From the NCBI GenBank assembly GCA_025457785.1, contig JALOTS010000015.1, positions 1 to 15,755 on the forward strand: a stretch of DNA of 15,755 nucleotides. The letters run 5' to 3'. Shown here one piece after another: positions 7,342-15,215 of the stretch. The notes under the pieces were generated by a model. It was not told the origin of the DNA and ran no database searches. It saw only the letters and a program-made list of their open reading frames with translations. Each line of letters starts with the position of its first letter. The first letter of the stretch is position 1. Source of the stretch: Pontiellaceae bacterium. GTDB taxonomy: Bacteria > Verrucomicrobiota > Kiritimatiellia > Kiritimatiellales > Tichowtungiaceae. The translations under genes and the position numbers were made by a program.

Positions 7342-8916
7342 ATGTTTAATAAAGCGTTCATGTGTCGAGGACGGCTTAATAAAACGGGGCGAACCGCAGT
7401 CTGGATTTTTCTGATAGCGGGCTTCTGGTCCGCTTTTGGTGTCGAAATCATGGACGGACGCACGCTTCAGGCGGCGCTGGATGCGGGGACTGATATCGCT
7501 TTGAAACCCGGGCAGGTGATTGAGCTCACCGAGACGTTGAAATTCCGGAAAGCCGGCCAGCGGATCGAGACGATCGGCGCGAAGACCGTCTTGGATTATG
7601 CAAAAATTGTGCATGCGGACGGAGCGCAAGGACCGCTGATTGATGCGAGGGGAATCGCCGGAGCCGCTTTGTCAAAGCTGGTGCTGGACGGAAACCGTCC
7701 GGGGTATGTGAGCGATGCGGGACGGTTGGCGGCGGAACCTATGCTTTGCTTCGGCGGCGAAGGGGCGGTCGGTCAGGAAGTCCGCAACTGCATCGTGATC
7801 GGCAGTCGCAGTTCCGGCGGCTGGGCGGCGATCCATATTGACGAAGGGGGCGGGGAAATTGTTGTTGAAGACAATATTGTATTTTCTTCCGGAGCGGATG
7901 TCCGCGGGAACGGGCGGTCGCCGGCTGAGAAGCCGTTCGGCTGGGGCGATGGCATTTCGACGGCCGGCCGCAACACGACGGTTGTGAACAATCTGATTTA
8001 CGATGCAACGGACGAGGGAATTATGGTGCAGGGCGCGCCGGGCTCTCTGGTAAAAAGCAATGTGGTGGTTGCGCTTTCCCGTGAGATGCTGGGCGGGATT
8101 ACTTTGTTTGAACCCTTTTATTACTATGAGCTGGATGCGGAGAAAAGGGTGTTCGATTACCGGGGTGTTGTTGTGGAGGAAAACCTGATTCTGGCTCTGG
8201 GAGGCCGGATTCATGCGGGACTTCTGATGGGAGGAGCTCCCTGGGCAGCCGGGTTTCGCGGGACCACTCTGTTGGGTGCCGCCATCAAAAACAATCACAT
8301 CAGCGGAGAAGCCTGCGGCTACGGGTATGTGGCAAACGGGATTGATGATTTTGAAGTTACCGGCAACACCAGTGATGCCGTGCACTCGGGACGGGGTGAC
8401 GGAGCGAACGGAATTCTTCCGGATGCCGCCGCGCCGTTTCTGTTTGATCCGTCTGCGATTGGAAGCAGTTGTCTGCAGGATGAGTTTGTTCCGATGACAA
8501 AAAGTTTAGTTGCGGTTTTGCGAAACGGGCGAACGCCTGTGGATGCTCTCGGATACCGGGATGCCGGCTATCCTGAAGAGGAGGCACGGGCGGTCGTTCG
8601 CATGGCGTTTGTGGAGATGCTGGGGAGGGAACCTCAAACAGAGGAGTCCGAGCATTGGAAAAAATGGCTGCAGGAAACCCGGTCAAACGGGGATACCCTG
8701 CGGTGCAGTCTCATGGCAACGCCTGAGTTTGTCCGGCTGCACGGGTATATCAACCCGTTCGATTTGCACTCATGGAGAAATGCCCGCTGGTTGAAAATGA
8801 TTTTGCAAACCTGTTCGCAAATTCAGGCGGCGGGCGCTGACTGGCCGGAGGCCCGGGCGTGGAATGAAGTGTTGCTAAAAACCTTTCGCTCGCCCGTGAC
8901 AGCAGAAGATTTTTGA
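7342..8916 (+). CDS. Exported beta-helix + DUF4214-like protein, third paralogue lacking the glycosidase module
   Basis: This protein is about 524 residues long. It aligns with the first two modules of the 565 and 3403 genes: the same opening (R-T-L-Q-A-A-L-D-A-G, A-L-K-P-G), DGNR, DVRGNGR, WGDGIS (W201), the A-P-G-S-x-V-x-S-N-V-V segment, and a DUF4214-like stretch from about residue 412 (VEMLGREP...PEFVRLHGY). It stops at TGA 8914-8916, where the GH71/99-like module begins in the paralogues. No remnant of that module is visible in the next 200 bp. The start is uncertain. The frame is open from GTG 7246. ATG 7342 or 7360 puts a hydrophobic signal core (TAVWIFLIAGFWSAFG) near the N-terminus, but neither has a clear ribosome-binding site. 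Likely periplasmic or secreted; it may bind or cut glycan through the beta-helix. The stop codon overlaps the inverted repeat at 8911. Confidence 0.8.
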   Translation: MFNKAFMCRGRLNKTGRTAVWIFLIAGFWSAFGVEIMDGRTLQAALDAGTDIALKPGQVIELTETLKFRKAGQRIETIGAKTVLDYAKIVHADGAQGPLIDARGIAGAALSKLVLDGNRPGYVSDAGRLAAEPMLCFGGEGAVGQEVRNCIVIGSRSSGGWAAIHIDEGGGEIVVEDNIVFSSGADVRGNGRSPAEKPFGWGDGISTAGRNTTVVNNLIYDATDEGIMVQGAPGSLVKSNVVVALSREMLGGITLFEPFYYYELDAEKRVFDYRGVVVEENLILALGGRIHAGLLMGGAPWAAGFRGTTLLGAAIKNNHISGEACGYGYVANGIDDFEVTGNTSDAVHSGRGDGANGILPDAAAPFLFDPSAIGSSCLQDEFVPMTKSLVAVLRNGRTPVDALGYRDAGYPEEEARAVVRMAFVEMLGREPQTEESEHWKKWLQETRSNGDTLRCSLMATPEFVRLHGYINPFDLHSWRNARWLKMILQTCSQIQAAGADWPEARAWNEVLLKTFRSPVTAEDF

Positions 8917-9065
8917 CAGGATAACAGGATGAACAGGATCGGCATTTTGCCTGAAAAACAGGAGTAGAAGATAGGAATAAAAACGGAATAGACCAGAAAT
9001 AATGGATTGCGGCGCATTGGGAGTCGTTGCGCGGCATCCCGTAAATCCTGTAATCCTGTCCAAAA
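8911..9065. repeat. Inverted-repeat element built from ACAGGAT units (REP/MITE-like)
   Basis: The left arm at 8911-8939 has three ACAGGAT units at 8-9 bp spacing after TTTTG. The right arm at 9036-9065 is its near-perfect reverse complement (two ATCCTGT-type units, a variant unit, then CCAAAA). The arms are about 96 bp apart. Inside, 9004-9039 can fold into its own hairpin (GGAT..GGCGCA with TGCGC..ATCC, one bulge and one mismatch), and 8949-8961 holds a small CCTG/CAGG stem. No transposase is encoded. Similar ACAGGAT-type iterations occur between genes in many bacteria. The rest of the gap up to 9116 holds only AT-rich sequence and the GGAG ribosome-binding site (9108-9111) of the next gene. 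Confidence 0.7.
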
Positions 9066-9116
9066 AAAGCAGTTGTACGGGGCTTATAAATTTTCGCAGA
9101 GGGATACGGAGAAAAA

Positions 9117-11786
9117 ATGAAACTGAAAACACATCTGGTAATTATGATGCCCGTTTTAGCTCAACTTTGTTGCGGTGCGGAATTCATTCCCGGCGGAAGT
9201 CGCGACATCGACCGCGTGCGGGCGGAGGTGAAAGCCTCCCCGACTACCGCAGAGAATGTTCAGGAACGCACGGTTCTCCTCTATTGCTGGCTTGGAGTCC
9301 TGCAGCAGCAGGGTGCCGATACGCATCCGCTGTTTGATTTCGATGCCGCCTGCGAGCCGTTGCAGCATCGAATTCTGCACAGCAACGGTGCGGCCAGGGA
9401 ACAGGCAGTGAAAGAGATGGGTCTTCTCATCGACGATGGCTGGCAAGTGATGGAGCGGATTTTCCAAACATTGGAAGAAAAAGGCCCGATCTACAAACCG
9501 TTTACCGGAGATCCCTCCGGCGTTCCTGACGGCGGTGACATGGACGCAGATTGGCCGATGTTTCAGGGGAATAAACACAACACGGGATATACCACGGCTC
9601 CAGGCCCCAAAACGGGAGAACTCGCGTGGAAGTTTCCGGTCGGGCTGGGCTGGTATGCCCGCCCGGCGGTCGAAGGCGGCCGTGTCTACGTGGCATCGCC
9701 CGGCCTTCACACGACCGGCTTTTGTCTGGATCTTGAGTCTGGGAAAGACATTTGGAGTTCGACGCAGGAGCATCCGCTTTTCGGCATCTATAAATATCCG
9801 GCCATGATGTCGACCCCGGTGATTCTGGAGGACAGGATCATCCTCAGAGAAGTCAACAGCCACGGCGGCAATGAAGGGCAGGCAAGAAATCTGGTCTACA
9901 TTGACAAGAAGACCGGAAAGACCCTTTCCAGAAAATATGCCGGGCACATCGACTACCGCACACAGGTGGCGCCGGTTGCGAGCAACGGGAAGTTCACCGT
10001 TTGTCCGTTCGGGGTTCACGATATTTACGGCACCCCCGCGATCTGCCAAAACCTGAACCGGCTGATTTGTGCCGACGTGGATAACAGCAGACAGCTCTGG
10101 GATTTCAACGTGGGCGATATCGACGTTCTGGCCGAACCGGTCATGACGGATACGCACGTGTTTCAGGGAACAACGGACGGCTATCTCTATGCGCTCAACC
10201 TGACTGCCGCACATCATGACCGGGTCGCCTGGAAGTTCCGCGCGGACGGCGCGGTGAACACGGCGGTGGCTCTGGCTGACAGAACGATCTATTTCGGCTC
10301 CAACGGCGGCGTTCTCTATGCCCTGAACGAATCGGATGGTTCCGAGGTTTGGAAAACCCGCATCGATTTGATCGAAAAGGGCGCGCGCAAGCAGTTTACC
10401 GTGCCGCTCGTCGCGGACGGGAAGCTGTATGTCGGCGGAGCCAACAGGCAGTTATATTGTCTCGATGCCCGAACCGGTGAGATCCTGTGGAAAACAGCGC
10501 TGACGGACTGGATTCGTTCTAAACCGGCTATGACTTCTGAGGGACTGCTGGCGGCCACCGTGGACGGGAAACTCGCCTGCATCAGCAGGGACGGTGCGCT
10601 CAAGTGGATCCGGCAGATCTCCACGCACCAGATCTATGCCGATCTGGTACCCGCCGGGGACAGTGTTCTGGTCAACGACAGCGACCTGTGGCTGCGCCGC
10701 ATCAGTGCCAACGGCGATGTTCTTTGGAAGCGCAGCCTGCTAACCGCGCTTGAAAACGAAAATGGCAAACGCATCTTCACCGATTTTCTTTCCGGCGGCA
10801 CCTATTATCAATCCAAGCCTACGGCGGCCAAGGGAAAAGTCTATTTCGGCAACGCCGGCGGATTCCTCTTCTGTGTGGATGCCGAAACGGGAGCGGAACT
10901 CTGGAAGTTTGAAATGGGCGGCGCCATTTCCGTGGGGCCGGCGATTGGCGAGGGCAAGGTCTTTGCCGGTCAGCAGGGCGGTGAACGGTTCTTCTACTGC
11001 GTCGATGCGCAGACGGGTGAGCTGGTCTGGAAGCAGACGGTTCCCGGCGGATGGGTCTGGGGTTCGGCGGCTTATGACGACGGAATGGTTTATGTTCCGA
11101 CGGTGAACGGCTGCTGTGTTTGTCTGGATGCGAAGACCGGCCATATTGTCTGGATGTATCCGACGGCGAAATCGGTACCGGCGGAGCCGGCCATCGACGG
11201 CGATCTGGTTTATTTCGGCTCCTGGAGCGGTTCGCTGTATGCATTCAACAAAAAGAGCGGCGAGATGGTCTGGAAGGAAAACGGCATCGCACTGGATTCG
11301 GGAACACTGATTGCCTATCAAGGCAAAATTTATCTGCCGCATCATGCGAATGTCTTTATGTCCTTTGATGCAAAAACGGGCGGCATTCTGAGTCACGGCA
11401 ACACGAATTCGCTGGAGACCGGGAAGTTCTCCGACTTTAACGCAACGCCGGCCTTCTTTGAGGACCACGCTTACTATACCGCCCGGGTGGGTGCAGGTTT
11501 GCGCGGCGTCCCGACCGCATCCCGCATATACTGCGTCGATTCTGCGACAGCGAAGATCCACTGGACCTTTCCGGACGGGGGCGGACTCTCCGCTCCGGCG
11601 ATTGCCAACGGCCGGGTTTACATCGGCTCCGGAAATACCCCGCTGTTTTATTGCCTCGATGCGTTCACCGGAAAGCCGCTCTGGATTTATGAACTCGGAC
11701 AGCGGGTCGAAGAGGCCACGCTTTGTATCTACCGGGACAAGGTCTACGTTCTAGCCGGCGATGGGTATGTGCACGCGTTGAAGTAG
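9117..11786 (+). CDS. Exported PQQ-like beta-propeller repeat protein, about 16 blades
   Basis: This 889-residue protein starts at ATG 9117 with GGAG at 9108-9111. The N-terminus (MKLKTHLVIMMPVLAQLCCGA) is a signal peptide, probably cut after residue 21. Residues about 25-125 look helical and match no family I recognise. From DWPMFQGN (145-152) to the end there are about 15 copies of the PQQ-like blade signature (Y-C-L-D-A-x-T-G-x-x-x-W-K), for example YCLDARTGEILWK, FCVDAETGAELWK and YCLDAFTGKPLW, plus a closing strand. That count fits two eight-bladed propellers. The blade motif is shared by quinoprotein dehydrogenases and by non-enzymatic BamB-like proteins. I see no clear quinone-site or cytochrome motif (no C-x-x-C-H), so a binding or scaffold role is more likely than a dehydrogenase. 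It lies between the beta-helix gene and GH92, suggesting a role in the same extracytoplasmic glycan system. Confidence 0.85.
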   Translation: MKLKTHLVIMMPVLAQLCCGAEFIPGGSRDIDRVRAEVKASPTTAENVQERTVLLYCWLGVLQQQGADTHPLFDFDAACEPLQHRILHSNGAAREQAVKEMGLLIDDGWQVMERIFQTLEEKGPIYKPFTGDPSGVPDGGDMDADWPMFQGNKHNTGYTTAPGPKTGELAWKFPVGLGWYARPAVEGGRVYVASPGLHTTGFCLDLESGKDIWSSTQEHPLFGIYKYPAMMSTPVILEDRIILREVNSHGGNEGQARNLVYIDKKTGKTLSRKYAGHIDYRTQVAPVASNGKFTVCPFGVHDIYGTPAICQNLNRLICADVDNSRQLWDFNVGDIDVLAEPVMTDTHVFQGTTDGYLYALNLTAAHHDRVAWKFRADGAVNTAVALADRTIYFGSNGGVLYALNESDGSEVWKTRIDLIEKGARKQFTVPLVADGKLYVGGANRQLYCLDARTGEILWKTALTDWIRSKPAMTSEGLLAATVDGKLACISRDGALKWIRQISTHQIYADLVPAGDSVLVNDSDLWLRRISANGDVLWKRSLLTALENENGKRIFTDFLSGGTYYQSKPTAAKGKVYFGNAGGFLFCVDAETGAELWKFEMGGAISVGPAIGEGKVFAGQQGGERFFYCVDAQTGELVWKQTVPGGWVWGSAAYDDGMVYVPTVNGCCVCLDAKTGHIVWMYPTAKSVPAEPAIDGDLVYFGSWSGSLYAFNKKSGEMVWKENGIALDSGTLIAYQGKIYLPHHANVFMSFDAKTGGILSHGNTNSLETGKFSDFNATPAFFEDHAYYTARVGAGLRGVPTASRIYCVDSATAKIHWTFPDGGGLSAPAIANGRVYIGSGNTPLFYCLDAFTGKPLWIYELGQRVEEATLCIYRDKVYVLAGDGYVHALK

Positions 11787-11797
11787 GGGGCAGGGAG

Positions 11798-11825
11798 ATT
11801 GGAGTGATGGAGTGTTGGAGTTTGG
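11798..11825. repeat. Octamer tandem repeat with GGAGT core
   Basis: GGAGT occurs at 11801-11805, 11809-11813 and 11817-11821 in an exact 8-bp period, with an imperfect fourth unit (TTTGGG) after it. It lies in the 63-bp gap between the propeller gene and the GH92 gene. It ends before the ribosome-binding site at 11840-11845. Its function is unknown; like the ACAGGAT array at 8911 it is a short iterated repeat placed immediately after a stop codon. Confidence 0.6.
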
Positions 11826-11849
11826 GAAATAATTTTGAAAGAGGGCGTT

Positions 11850-14165
11850 ATGAAAACAAATTTTTCAGTAAAATGGATTGTCTGTTCTGCATTCTGTGCT
11901 GCCGGATTACAGGTTTCCATTGCGTCTAATGCGCTGGACCATCTGAATCTGTTTATCGGAACGGGCTATAACGGGCATACGTTTCCGTCGGCAACGGTGC
12001 CGTTCGGCGCGGTGGCTCCCGGGCCTGATTGCTCGGTTCAGGAATGGCATGCGGCAGCCGGATACCACTACGACAAAACAACTATTATGGGGTTCAGCCA
12101 GACCCACATGAGCGGAACCGGTCTGACCGATTGGGGCGATTTTCTGCTGATGCCGGTCGTTGGTGATCCTCCGCCGGTTCCGGGAAAGGAAGATCAGCCG
12201 GGGTCGGGTTATCGTTCGCGGTTTTCGCATGATGATGAGACGGCCAGGGCGGGCTACTACCAGGTGCGGCTTCAGGATTATGATATTAACGTTGAGCTGA
12301 CGGCAACCGAACGGACGGCCATGCACCGCTATACGTTTCCCGAAAATGCAGAGCGCAAGGTGCTGCTGGATTTAGACCACGTGATCCAGAATTCTGACAA
12401 ACATTGCTACCTGCGTGTGCATGATGAGTACACCGTGACCGGATACCGGATTACCGACTCGTTCTGGGCCAACAGCCGGTTTCTTTACTTTGCTCTTAAA
12501 TTTTCCCAACCGATTGCCGGTTACACGGTGCGCGATCGCAAACGCAACCTAGACTATCCGGATATTCCGGAGCGGGCTTCTGCCAATCTGATTGCGACCT
12601 TTCGGTTCGGTTCCGGGGATGCGCTGCTGGCCAAGATAGCCATATCGCCTGTTTCCATGCGCAACGCGCTGGAAAATCTGGAGGCTGAAATTCCGCATTG
12701 GGATTTTGAGCAGGTGCGGCATTCCGCAGAAATCCGCTGGGCTGAAGAGCTGGGAAAAATCGAGGCGCAAGGCCCTGCGGAGAAGCTGCAAATTTTCTAT
12801 TCTGCGCTGTATCACACCATGATCCACCCGGATGTACATCAGGATGTGAACGGGGAGTATCGCGGGATCGATAAAGAGATTCACCGGGCGGAGGGGTTCA
12901 CCAATTACACAGTTTTTTCACTGTGGGATACGTTTCGCGCCCTGCATCCGCTCGATACGATGATTCATCAGAAACGAACCGGCGATTTTATTCAGTCGAT
13001 GCTGGCCCATCAGTCGCAGAGCGCGTATCACATGCTGCCGAGCTGGACGCATCATCATAATGAAAACTTCTGCATGATCGGTTATCACGCCGTGCCGGTT
13101 GTTGTCGATGCCTGGATGAAGGAACTGGTGAATGCGCCGGAAGAACGGGTGCTGGAGGCATTAACTTGCACAACTACGGAACCGGGTGCGCCGAAAATGA
13201 AGCACGATAATTATCCGCAGTGGTACGGCCAGCAGCATTATCTGAAGCTGGGTTATTTTCCGGATGACCTCGTATCGGCGGGCACCTCTATTACGCTGGA
13301 ACATGCGTATGATGACTGGGCCGTTTCTCTGATGGCCGGCAGGCTCGGCGATAAACAGACGGCCGATGAATATCGTCAAAGGGGGCAGAACTACCGCAAT
13401 GTCTGGGATCCGCAAACCGGGTTCTTCCGCGGAAGGCTTGAAAACGGAAAATTTGCGGAGCCGTTCAACCCCCGCGCCTACCACCGCGAAAATGAGCACG
13501 ATCGTGAATTCACCGAGGGCAACGCCTGGCAGTATCTCTTTTTCGTGCCGCATGATGTGTACGGACTGATTGAGCTGATGGGCGGCGCCGATCAATTTGC
13601 CGAACGCCTGGATACGCTCTTTACGCTGCCGCCGAATACCGATCCGTCGCATGTGCAGGATGTCTCCGGGTTTATCGGCGATTATGCGCATGGCAACGAA
13701 CCGTGTCACCACGTTGCCTATCTTTATAATTATGCGGGACAGCCGTGGAAGACGCAGGAGAAAATCCATCAGATTGCCGAAGAATTTTACAAGGCGGAAC
13801 CGGCCGGATATATCGGCAACGAAGATGCCGGCCAGATGTCGGCCTGGTATGTGTTCAGTGCAATGGGTTTCTATCCCGTCAATCCGTGCGGCGGAATCTA
13901 TGTGATCGGTTCGCCGATGCTGCCCGAATTTACGATTCATCTGGAAAACGGAAAGAAATTTCAGATCAAGGCGAACGGGTTGTCGAAGCAGAATATCTAC
14001 ATTCAATCTGTTCGGTTGAACGGAGAGCCGATGGAGAACGTCTGGATCCCTCACGCGGCGATTGTGAACGGCGGGAAGCTGGAGTTTGAGATGGGGCCGG
14101 AACCAGGCCGGTGGGGTGTCCGCTCACAGCCGGTTCCGCCGGCGGACGGCTCCACCCGGTTTTAA
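11850..14165 (+). CDS. GH92 alpha-mannosidase, exported
   Basis: This 771-residue exo-acting, calcium-dependent glycoside hydrolase is of family 92, whose members release mannose from alpha-mannosides by inversion. The N-terminus is a signal peptide (MKTNFSVKW, hydrophobic core, cleavage after SIA near residue 25). The family hallmarks start at once: LFIGTGYNGHTFPSATVPFG, then GYHYD, GFSQTHMSGTG and DWGDFLLMP, in the N-terminal beta-sandwich domain. The C-terminal (alpha/alpha)6 domain has EGNAWQY (E556, at the position of the family's general acid), HGNEP (E617) and GNEDAGQMSAWYVFSAMGFYP (D659, in the catalytic-base region). Length is normal for GH92. ATG 11850 is preferred: AGAGGG at 11840-11845 is well placed and the signal peptide begins here; an upstream TTG at 11835 is less likely. 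Linkage specificity (1,2, 1,3, 1,4, 1,6 or mannose-1-phosphate) cannot be settled by eye. Confidence 0.95.
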   Translation: MKTNFSVKWIVCSAFCAAGLQVSIASNALDHLNLFIGTGYNGHTFPSATVPFGAVAPGPDCSVQEWHAAAGYHYDKTTIMGFSQTHMSGTGLTDWGDFLLMPVVGDPPPVPGKEDQPGSGYRSRFSHDDETARAGYYQVRLQDYDINVELTATERTAMHRYTFPENAERKVLLDLDHVIQNSDKHCYLRVHDEYTVTGYRITDSFWANSRFLYFALKFSQPIAGYTVRDRKRNLDYPDIPERASANLIATFRFGSGDALLAKIAISPVSMRNALENLEAEIPHWDFEQVRHSAEIRWAEELGKIEAQGPAEKLQIFYSALYHTMIHPDVHQDVNGEYRGIDKEIHRAEGFTNYTVFSLWDTFRALHPLDTMIHQKRTGDFIQSMLAHQSQSAYHMLPSWTHHHNENFCMIGYHAVPVVVDAWMKELVNAPEERVLEALTCTTTEPGAPKMKHDNYPQWYGQQHYLKLGYFPDDLVSAGTSITLEHAYDDWAVSLMAGRLGDKQTADEYRQRGQNYRNVWDPQTGFFRGRLENGKFAEPFNPRAYHRENEHDREFTEGNAWQYLFFVPHDVYGLIELMGGADQFAERLDTLFTLPPNTDPSHVQDVSGFIGDYAHGNEPCHHVAYLYNYAGQPWKTQEKIHQIAEEFYKAEPAGYIGNEDAGQMSAWYVFSAMGFYPVNPCGGIYVIGSPMLPEFTIHLENGKKFQIKANGLSKQNIYIQSVRLNGEPMENVWIPHAAIVNGGKLEFEMGPEPGRWGVRSQPVPPADGSTRF

Positions 14166-14226
14166 ATGCTGCGGCACTCCCGGGATTTAAAAAAGGGTGT
14201 TCCGTTCTGTAACAATTCCTGGCGGC

Positions 14227-15120
14227 TTATCGGCGGGCGCGGTAGGCGGAGGGACTTTCGCGGGTTATTCTTTTGAACTGGCGGGAAAAATAGTTGCTGT
14301 CGTTAAAGCCGGTTTCCAGAGCGATTTCGGTTATGGATAATCCGGTGTTTCGCAGCATGTCCATCGATTTCTGGATGCGCAGACGGATCAGATATTCGAA
14401 GGGCGATTGTCCGGTGGCTCTGCGGAAAACGCGCATCAGGTTGCTGCGCGACATGTGGGCGATCCGCAGCAGGTCATCGAGTTTCCAGTTTTTGGAATAA
14501 TCGTTTTCCAGCGCGCCGATCACACGTCCGACGCGCAGGAGAGCCCGCGCTTCGATGGTTTCAGATGAACTGTAAAGACGGGAAAGATATACGATAAGTT
14601 CAATCAGTTTGGCGTACAGCACGGCTTCATATCCGTTTGTTTTCTCCAGACTTTCTTTCTCCATTTCATCGACAAGCTGTTCGGCGCGGGCGAGCGGGAT
14701 ACGCTGAAGATGCAGACGGCTTTCGAACCGGTGCTGCCGGCGGTAGGCCGGTTCGAGAATGAACATGGCGCAATATCCGGGCAGTTTGCGCAATTCATTT
14801 TCAGGCAGTCTGATTTTTTCCGGATCGTACATGACGTTGATCAGATCCAGATTTTCCCGGCCGTGGAAATAGTGGCTCTGCTGTCCCTGCAGAAGAAAAA
14901 CATCGCCGGCCGTTACAGGGAAGTCGCATTTTTCAAGCCGGTGCAGGGCGGTTCCCTGCGTAACCATCACCAGCTCGCAAAAGTCGTGATGATGCTCCAC
15001 TTCGGTCAGGTCATGCGGATGGGACGGTGTATGTTCCGCATCGGTCCGCACGCGGCGGACCGCCAGCGGGAATCCGTTGGGTTCGAAGTAATGAATTCCG
15101 TCTGCCAGGGTTGATTTCAT
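14227..15120 (-). CDS. AraC-family transcriptional regulator, probable xylose-type regulator
   Basis: This 297-residue cytoplasmic regulator has an N-terminal cupin-like ligand-binding domain, with a His-rich strand (SHPHDLTEVEHHHDFCELV) and a second conserved stretch (PVTAGDVFLLQGQQSHYF). Its last 90 residues form an AraC double helix-turn-helix (LLRIAHMSRSNLMRVFRRATGQSP; then SITEIALETGFNDSNYFSRQFKR). I chose ATG 15120 (CAT on the + strand at 15118-15120). The frame extends upstream to a TTG at 15177, but that codon sits inside a perfect palindrome, so the extension is probably regulatory DNA. Neither start has a strong ribosome-binding site. The gene converges on GH92, with 61 bp between stops, and diverges from xylB. 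That arrangement suggests it responds to a sugar and controls xylB and possibly itself. Control of the mannosidase cluster cannot be excluded. Confidence 0.93.
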   Translation of the reverse strand: MKSTLADGIHYFEPNGFPLAVRRVRTDAEHTPSHPHDLTEVEHHHDFCELVMVTQGTALHRLEKCDFPVTAGDVFLLQGQQSHYFHGRENLDLINVMYDPEKIRLPENELRKLPGYCAMFILEPAYRRQHRFESRLHLQRIPLARAEQLVDEMEKESLEKTNGYEAVLYAKLIELIVYLSRLYSSSETIEARALLRVGRVIGALENDYSKNWKLDDLLRIAHMSRSNLMRVFRRATGQSPFEYLIRLRIQKSMDMLRNTGLSITEIALETGFNDSNYFSRQFKRITRESPSAYRARR

Positions 15121-15168
15121 AGGAAGCGGGAAGATAGTGCTAGTATTTGGGAAAATATTCAAGGCGCG

Positions 15169-15189
15169 GTTTTCCAATGTTTGGAAAAC
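15169..15189. promoter_or_regulatory. Perfect palindrome in the araC-type/xylB divergent promoter region
   Basis: Arms GTTTTCCAA (15169-15177) and TTGGAAAAC (15181-15189) match perfectly around the 3-base centre TGT. A related half-site, TTGGGAAAA, lies at 15147-15155. The site is between the regulator start (15120) and the xylB start (15216), so it is a good operator candidate for autoregulation and sugar control. AraC-family proteins more often use direct repeats, so a different regulator is also possible. Confidence 0.5.
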
Positions 15190-15215
15190 TGTCGGTTACA
15201 TGGGGGGAGAACGTG

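Noticed and set aside
8911..9065. CRISPR array or insertion sequence
   Set aside because: The short ACAGGAT units have no spacers of regular length and the region encodes no transposase. It is better described as an inverted-repeat element.
9156..10217. Open frame on the - strand (353 codons) opposite the propeller gene
   Set aside because: It overlaps repeated propeller blades on the + strand. It has no recognisable domain.
9117..11786. Quinoprotein alcohol/glucose dehydrogenase
   Set aside because: The blades match the PQQ-like repeat, but no quinone-site residues or cytochrome c motif could be picked out, so only the repeat family is claimed.
14166..14226. Bidirectional terminator between the GH92 gene and the AraC gene
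   Set aside because: The convergent gap has an A-run and scattered GC bases, but I could not pair a convincing stem.
15121..15177. N-terminal extension of the AraC regulator from a TTG codon at 15177
   Set aside because: The TTG lies inside a perfect palindrome and has no ribosome-binding site. The ATG at 15120 gives a normal-length AraC protein.
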